A stretch of 64,000 nt of DNA from Saururus chinensis (taxonomy: Eukaryota; Streptophyta; Magnoliopsida; Piperales; Saururaceae): NCBI GenBank assembly GCA_035235625.1, contig CP141148.1, positions 22,073,057 through 22,137,056 of the forward strand, given 5' to 3'. Both the position numbers and the translations under genes were made by a program. Each line of letters opens with the position of its first letter. Within the stretch, counting starts at the first letter, position 1. Shown here in pieces: positions 58,056-64,000 of this stretch. The notes below the pieces were generated by a model. It was given only the letters and a program-made list of their open reading frames with translations. It was not told the DNA's origin and did not search any database.

Positions 58056-59072
58056 ATTAAGAGATTTTGATTTTATCCATGAGTTAATTCTTTCTATCAT
58101 TTGTGCATTCATATATTTTTTGTTTTATCTCATTTTCATTTTATTTTGACATGGTTTTTAATTCATAGGTTCTTGAAAATAAAATGGAATATAATAAAAA
58201 TTACACAAAAAATTAGTGTAGCTTTTGCTTTGTTTATCAATCAACTTTAATTTTGTTTTTGATAAAGTTCAGCTTTTAAGATATTTTGAGATTAACTTTC
58301 TTTTAAGCTGAAAAACAACATGATTTGTGGTCAAATATACCTTAACTAATAGAATGATACACTAAGAAGAGTGAAGATCAATTTAGTTTTCTTTTTCTTT
58401 ATATTACAATTCTCTTATTTGAAAAGATTTGCACACATCATGTTGAGACTTAAGTCACTTTTTAAGTATGAACATCAAGAGAGAATTCTTAAACATAAGT
58501 TGACAGAGGCATTTAGATTTTAGTGGAGTCTAGGTAATCAAATTAGAGGATCTTTGGTTAGATATCTATTTAAAATTCGAAGAAATTTTTTTTTCATGTA
58601 ATGTACTTCTCAATGCATGAGTCTTGTGCACTTTTATCTCACTTAAAATGGAATTGTCTTTGTAAAGATAATAGAAATGCAAATGTAAAGCACCCATCCA
58701 CTTGAAATAAAAAATAAATAAAAAAATAAAAAATATATATATGATGCAACTAGAGAGGATTCATAAAAAGTCAAGCACTAATAAAATTATTTTAGAAAAA
58801 ATATCATAACTCAAAAAAAGGCAATGACATGTTGATTATGAGCTTTTGAATATATTTATTTTCTTAGAAAAATCATGTACATATATTCTAGTTAAAGAGA
58901 GTAAAAAAATGTGAACTTAGTCTTTACTAAGGTACGAACAAATTAGTCTAAATTTGGTTAAGATTCAAGATTAAAAAAGACAGGATTTGATTACATTAGT
59001 GATTTTATTCAAAAATTAATAAAAGAAGATTAATGTGTCAAAAATAAGAGAATAAAATTGACAATCACATAC

Positions 59073-62000
59073 TGTAAGGACTCTCATTTCTAAACCGGTT
59101 TTCGTTTCATTTTAATTATCGGTTATTGCGTAGTTAACACATTTTCTTATTAATTCGGTGTTTTCGTAAATAAATAGTATTTTTGATAGTTTTAATCAAA
59201 AATTAACTTTACAATTATTGGTTTTAAGTGATTTTGAGTCAAATCTGAAATTTTGGAATTTTTCACTAATTTTTCTAAAATTAGGGTTTGGCGGGACCCC
59301 CTGTGGGCCTCATCGCCGAAATTTGGGTTTTTAACCAAATTAACCCAAACATCAACACAAGCCTTTACCAAAAATTTTCATAATTTCCCTAGGTTTAATT
59401 AGTACTCAAATAACTAAATTACCTATTTTTAGCCTATTTTTCTATTCACACCCCACAATTTACCCATACACACCCCAAACCCTACTATAAATAGAATGAC
59501 CTGAGCCATTTCCATTTTGGGAATTGGCTAAGAAAGAGAGGTTATGCCTAATTCCCCAATTAGGCCCGGTTAGAAGGAGTTTAAGGTAAGTCTCTTGTAA
59601 TTAAGCCTTAAAACCTAGATTTTCTCTTAATCCTTTCTAGATCTATCATTTCCCCTTTGTTTTGATTCGTTTTTAAACATCAAAACTACTGATTTGCATT
59701 TTACTTCAAACCCTAGATCTAAAAATCCAATTTTTATGTTCAATAAGCCCTAGATCTAAGTTTTCATTAGGGTTTTCTATGTTAAATCGGTTTTAATGGA
59801 GTTTAATTTAAACTCTGTCTTTGTAAGGTTTTCAAGAAGGGTGACCATCAAAACCAAGCCTAATCAAGGGATAAGATAATGTACTTTCGAAATTTCAGTC
59901 TTTCTATGGTAAAACTCTTGATTTTGTGGTTTATTTTGAGTGGATTTACTTGATTTAGTGCTTTAATGGTATGATTAGTAAATGGTAATCTTTAATCCCG
60001 ATTTCATAGGGTTTTATCTTGTTATGATGTAGATTAACTTTCTAGAAGTTATGGTGGAATTTTAATGGCATTTAGGTTGTTAGATGGAGATTTTAAGTTT
60101 TATCAATGGAGTTTCGGTTTGAAATTTTGAAATGGAGAAGAAGGTTGATCTGCCTTGTTGGCGTTCGAACAACCATCCTGGGCGTTCGAACGGCAACACT
60201 ATCTGTTCGACAGATTTCCCATTTAGCCGATCGAACGGCCCTACTGGGCATTCGAACGGCTACACAACAGATTTTGTAATATTTGCATGATATTTATTTC
60301 GGTAATTCTACTTTGATATATCATTTTCATGTATATGTGGAGTGTCTTGAGCTATAGTATGCTACTGGAAGGGTATACCATTAAGGTTATGAAGTTGTGG
60401 TATATATTTAGTGTTATGTAGAATGGCTTGTGGTTGGATATATGATATTGGAATTGCCATCTTGAAGTTATGAATAGTTGATTCTCTATGGTTATGTATA
60501 TTTTCAGTAGGGCTACAACATACTAACGGACTGATATGTCATGTTAAGATGTGGTTAACTGATGTGTGAATGTTAGTGAATGTCATGGCTCAAGAATGAA
60601 GTGAATGATCTTATATGTGTTTAGCTTGTGGTTAAGCTTTGATTTGAGTTATGATTTTAATGATTCTTCACATATGATTTCCGCTGGAATTTATGATTAG
60701 ATGTTAATACACATGCATAGGGTGATGGTGAGTGAATTACAAGTATGTTGATATGCATTGAGGGAAATGCTTCTACTATGTACACACACATGTGGGGTTT
60801 AATGATGATGATGAGGTTTACTATTATGATTATGAATGATGTATGAGGGGCTGATGAGAACACTTATCATGAATTAAGATTCATGTATGTCTTGCCCACG
60901 TATGTACCATGTTGCATGCATCATGAAAATGGATTTTCAATTGAGGCTTTATCGAGATTAATCGAATGTGATCGATTGGATGCAATGTGGTGAAATTGTG
61001 TGTTGGATTAATCGGTCATGGCTTAATCGAAACTTGATTGGTCCGAAAGGACATGTTTTGATTTGAATTCCTTAGTGGAACATGTGCACTTCCCGGGTTG
61101 AGTCTAGTTAAGTGGACTTATGTGGGGGACGAGTTACATACTTGTCTTGCGATTTGAGATTATTATTGTCTTCTAGACCCTGAGAATCCAGTATTGTAAG
61201 CTTTGTGCACCAGCTACCATGTGTTCTAGGGTTTCCTACGTGGGAACTCGGGCTCTTCCCCATCGCAGGAGATGTCTCAAAACAAACACCCCTGCTCTAG
61301 GTTCTCTTCGTGAGAATGTGACATCCTTGGCCAGGATCGTCTGGGATGAATAGCTTTAGAGATTGACAACCCCGAATTTCTTAAATTCTTGTGTAGAATT
61401 TGGACCATGACACGCTTTCATGGCCTCATCTATGTTCCCGTCTGTGTGACACTAAATTGTGATTACTCCTTGATTGAGGCATTCCTTATATGATGTGATG
61501 CATGACTTGATATGTATGTTGGAGATACATCTCATGCAGGTTGATATGATGTGATGCATGATTTATTATGTATGTTAGAGATACATCTCATGTAGATTGA
61601 TATGATGTGATGCATGATTTGATATGTATGTTAGAGATACATTTCATGCAGGTTGATATGATGTTGATATGTATGTTTAGGGATACATGTGATGCATGAT
61701 TTGATATATATGTTAGAGATACATCTCATGCAGGTTGATATGATGTTGAAGCATGATTCGATATGTATGTTAGAGATACATTTCATGCAGGTTGATATGA
61801 TGTGAATGGTACTATGTGGATTATACATTATGATGCAGGTTTAGGTTATGTGTATGTGTGATCAGAAAATGATACATCTTGTCAATCTTTGCTTTGATTA
61901 GTTATGTTGTTATGCCGTCGTGTTTTCGATGATGATTGTTATATTAAAAATCATTGCTGAGATTATTAAACTCACCCATCTTTCTTGTGTTTTTCCTTTG

Positions 62001-62456
62001 GGGCTGCGTGGCGTAACACACAGATGGACAAGATTTCCTCTTTGAGGAAAGGTCGGAGACGACTTGGGAGTGATCGTGGAGTCCTCTTATGTGACTTATT
62101 TTCCTGGTTTATGCTTTATGATTAGAACCTTTGTGTATGGTTCTCATTTTGAATTATGCTATTTTATACAGTTGTGTTGTTTAAGACCTATTTTGGAGCC
62201 TAGAGTGGGCTATGGTTTAACTAAGCATGTCAGTTTGAGACTGTTATTTATCTTAGAGTTAAAGTAACTCTTCATTTTTTACTTATTTACTCTTGCTCAA
62301 AGTGGTGTGCATACTCCATAATTTTGATAGATCGCCCGTGATTAGGGTTAAAGTCTTCCGCTAAACCGTATCTCAATTCCCTCTTTGTCGCCCCAGTGCG
62401 CCTGACTAGCCCCTAGACCAGGTTCGGCTCTGGTCGGGCAATGTCGGGGCATGACA
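59073..62456 (+). mobile_element. Solo LTR D2 (3384 bp), target duplication CATAC/CATTC
   Basis: It starts TGTAAGGACTCTC and ends TCGGGGCATGACA. CATAC precedes and CATTC follows; the uninterrupted relative at 24096 reads CATACCAATGG, showing which copy changed. The TATA box is ACTATAAATAGAATG near 59483. It shares the layout of D1, including hairpin modules, a tandem-repeat zone and the CTGAG/CTCA hairpin (61957). Confidence 0.85.
61499..61802 (+). repeat. Minisatellite of about 57 bp in D2
   Basis: Five to six units contain TATGTATGTTAGAGATACAT, then TCATGCAGGTTGATATGATG and TGATGCATGATT; some units are shortened. It sits where D1 and H carry unrelated tandem repeats. Confidence 0.8.
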
Positions 62457-63415
62457 CATTCCAATGGGGTTAACTGATCTAAGGTAAGGTATTAATAAAC
62501 ATAATCTATGGATGCACTTAGATTAAAAGAGAATTAATTAAAAATCGTCAAAAAGATCACAACTTTGATTATTTTGAATGTTTAATTTTTATTTTGAGTT
62601 TTGGATGTCAAAGATGTTCTATTTTAATGGGAAATACCTTAAAATAATTTTAGGGATTTATGGAACTTTTTATAAAAAAATTGAAATTTCTCAATTTTGT
62701 TATTTTCAAAAAATTTCAAAAATGGATTTTCCCCAAATGATCTATCGATTAGATGAATTGATCGATGGTTGATATTTCCCATCGAAGCTCGGTTTAATAT
62801 TGGTTTCACTCCATTTCACCTCTATTCCTCTCAAAACATCCACTAAACATTCGTAGGAGATAATAGAGTGCAGTTGTGTGCATTTTTGGCGAAAAGCAAC
62901 CTATTTTTCGCATCAAAATCAAAGATTTCGTTTCTGCTAAAGGTATGCTCGGAATCAAATTCTGATTTTTTAGTTAATTTCAAATGGATTTTCATGCAAT
63001 TTGAACCGGTAGGATTGTTAGAAGTAGGATGATCTAGTTTTGTTAAATTTTTACCATTTTGATCTGCCAAAACTCAACAATTGACGAAAAATCTCATGCG
63101 ATTTCACAAATTTTCACCAAATTGGGGTTTTTTCAAGATTAAGGGTTTAGGGTCAAAATTGATTGTTGTTCCAGTAGACAAAGTTTATCTACTCATCATG
63201 ATCTTCTTTGGCTTCAATTTTGAAGTCATTAAAAGGTTCAAGGTTTATTTTAAATTCAAAATTAAAATTTTTAGCATGGATTTCAATGGAGTTAGAACTA
63301 CTAGGCTAATTATTCCTGTAATATATTTATTCTTAGTCACTTCTTAGCTCTAGGTTAATGTTATATGTCAATTAATCTAGATGAGGAGAGCAAAGAAGCA
63401 GAAGACTGTCAAGTG

Positions 63416-63931
63416 AGGTTCAGGGGGGCCATATTCCTCTAGTAGTGGTTCAAATCCACCTTCTTTGGTGTGGAGGTTGGTGTATGTTTTCTAATCCATG
63501 TGCCTTTGTCTTAAGGTTTATTATAATTTGAATTAATTTCTTTCCTCTTCTTAGGCAAATTGTAAAAGTATGAAGCACGATAAATCTCCTTAATTTCTGA
63601 TTTGCTCATAACACATTGACTAAGATGATTTATATTGTAATTCATAGTTTGAATTTGTCAAACTAAGAATGACTTATGATTGTTACCCTTGTGATGTCCT
63701 TTTCTAAAGTGACTTTAGACTTTGATTTCTAGGAGGATTCTTAGGTTTTGAAACATTGTCAACATGTGAAACACCCTTCTTAGTGTGCATGGGTTCTTTA
63801 ACTTTGACAAAATTGGTGATACCCTTGGAACTAGTAGTCTTTGACTCTCTATACCCTAGTTATTGTTTATCACTATTGCCTTGTCAAGTAGCAAAATCAA
63901 AATTTGCAATGATTAATCATCAACTACCAAT
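63416..63931 (-). pseudogene. 5' leader and gag scrap of the reverse-strand F element
   Basis: On the minus strand the LTR end is followed by ATTGGTAGTTGATGATTAAT and then coding scraps such as VKVKEPMHTKKGVSHVDN, resembling the KEPKIVPNTPRSR part of F1 gag near 22870-22920. Most of gag is missing. Confidence 0.45.
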
Positions 63932-64000
63932 TGAGAGTTTAATGTTTGTCTAATCAACCTAGCAGATCACTAGGTTGTTCTTAAAATTAGTACTTTCAAC
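63932..64000 (-). repeat. LTR of family F, copy F4, end only
   Basis: On the minus strand it shows GTTGAAAGTACTAATTTTAA, the block AACCTAGTGATCTGCTAGG and the end ATTAAACTCTCA. These are the last 69 bp of an F LTR; the rest lies right of the window. By position it should be the 5' LTR paired with F3. Confidence 0.65.

Larger units (their letters stand above)
58056..63415 (+). other. F-family internal region in inverted orientation, split by D2
   Basis: 58056-59072 and 62457-63415 match 23228-25060 of element F1 in the plus direction, although the LTRs on both sides here (F3, F4) are on the minus strand. It contains MRRAKKQKTVK at 63382-63414. No other coding domain is seen. Confidence 0.65.

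Noticed and set aside
61499-61802. CRISPR-like regular repeat
   Set aside because: The units are contiguous and drift in length and sequence without unique spacers, and the context is a plant LTR; it is a minisatellite.

Overview
The window reads as nuclear DNA of a flowering plant, most likely a dicot. It is AT-rich and dominated by LTR retrotransposons of plant lineages (Athila-like and chromodomain Ty3/gypsy, and Ty1/copia), with hAT-like and Tourist-like MITEs and one spliced gene with GT-AG introns. I see no prokaryotic features and recognised no tRNA, rRNA or CRISPR array. The species cannot be named from the sequence alone.

Layout. 1-4878: the 3' part of a decayed Athila-like element (RT, RNase H, integrase, 3' LTR). 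It abuts, and probably sits inside, the reverse-transcriptase gene of a chromovirus remnant (4879-~7000). ~7001-8515: the tail and LTR of another Athila-like family. ~8530-9995: a reverse-strand copia integrase relic, followed by LTR fragments of two copia-type families (here called J and F), a MITE (12399-12966) and a 3.5-kb solo LTR (D1, 13008-16517). 17949-~26655: a copia-type element with two LTRs and gag but no recognisable pol; its gag is split by a 1.9-kb solo LTR (19804-21731). ~26850-36498: a nest in which LTR H holds giant LTR A1, which holds A2 and an Athila-like LTR. 38400-43080: a long inverted repeat cut by a GA microsatellite and by a reverse-strand giant LTR (C). 43081-45635: LTR scraps, a hAT-like MITE and possible leader exons of the gene. 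45636-50724: a complete but dead chromovirus (G). 50797-55118: the last five exons of a multi-pass membrane-protein gene. 55541-64000: a chromovirus LTR (K) and a reverse-strand F element whose middle appears inverted and carries another solo LTR (D2).

The strongest evidence is structural. Target-site duplications read directly from the sequence bound seven LTR insertions: AGAAA for D1, AATGT at 19804, TTATG for A1, CAATG for A2, GAGGG for C, CATAC/CATTC for D2 and CCTTA/CCTTC for G. They give a clear order of nesting. Six of the seven are isolated long LTRs with no internal region. The only cellular gene recognised encodes a protein with about five hydrophobic segments; element G lies upstream of its first recognised exon, apparently in an intron, and a MITE lies near its possible leader.

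I found no defence system, gene cluster or other new multi-gene system. The most intriguing unexplained signals are clusters of TTCGAA/CGATCG-type palindromes that recur in LTRs of several different families, and repeated hairpin modules in the D/H LTR family.
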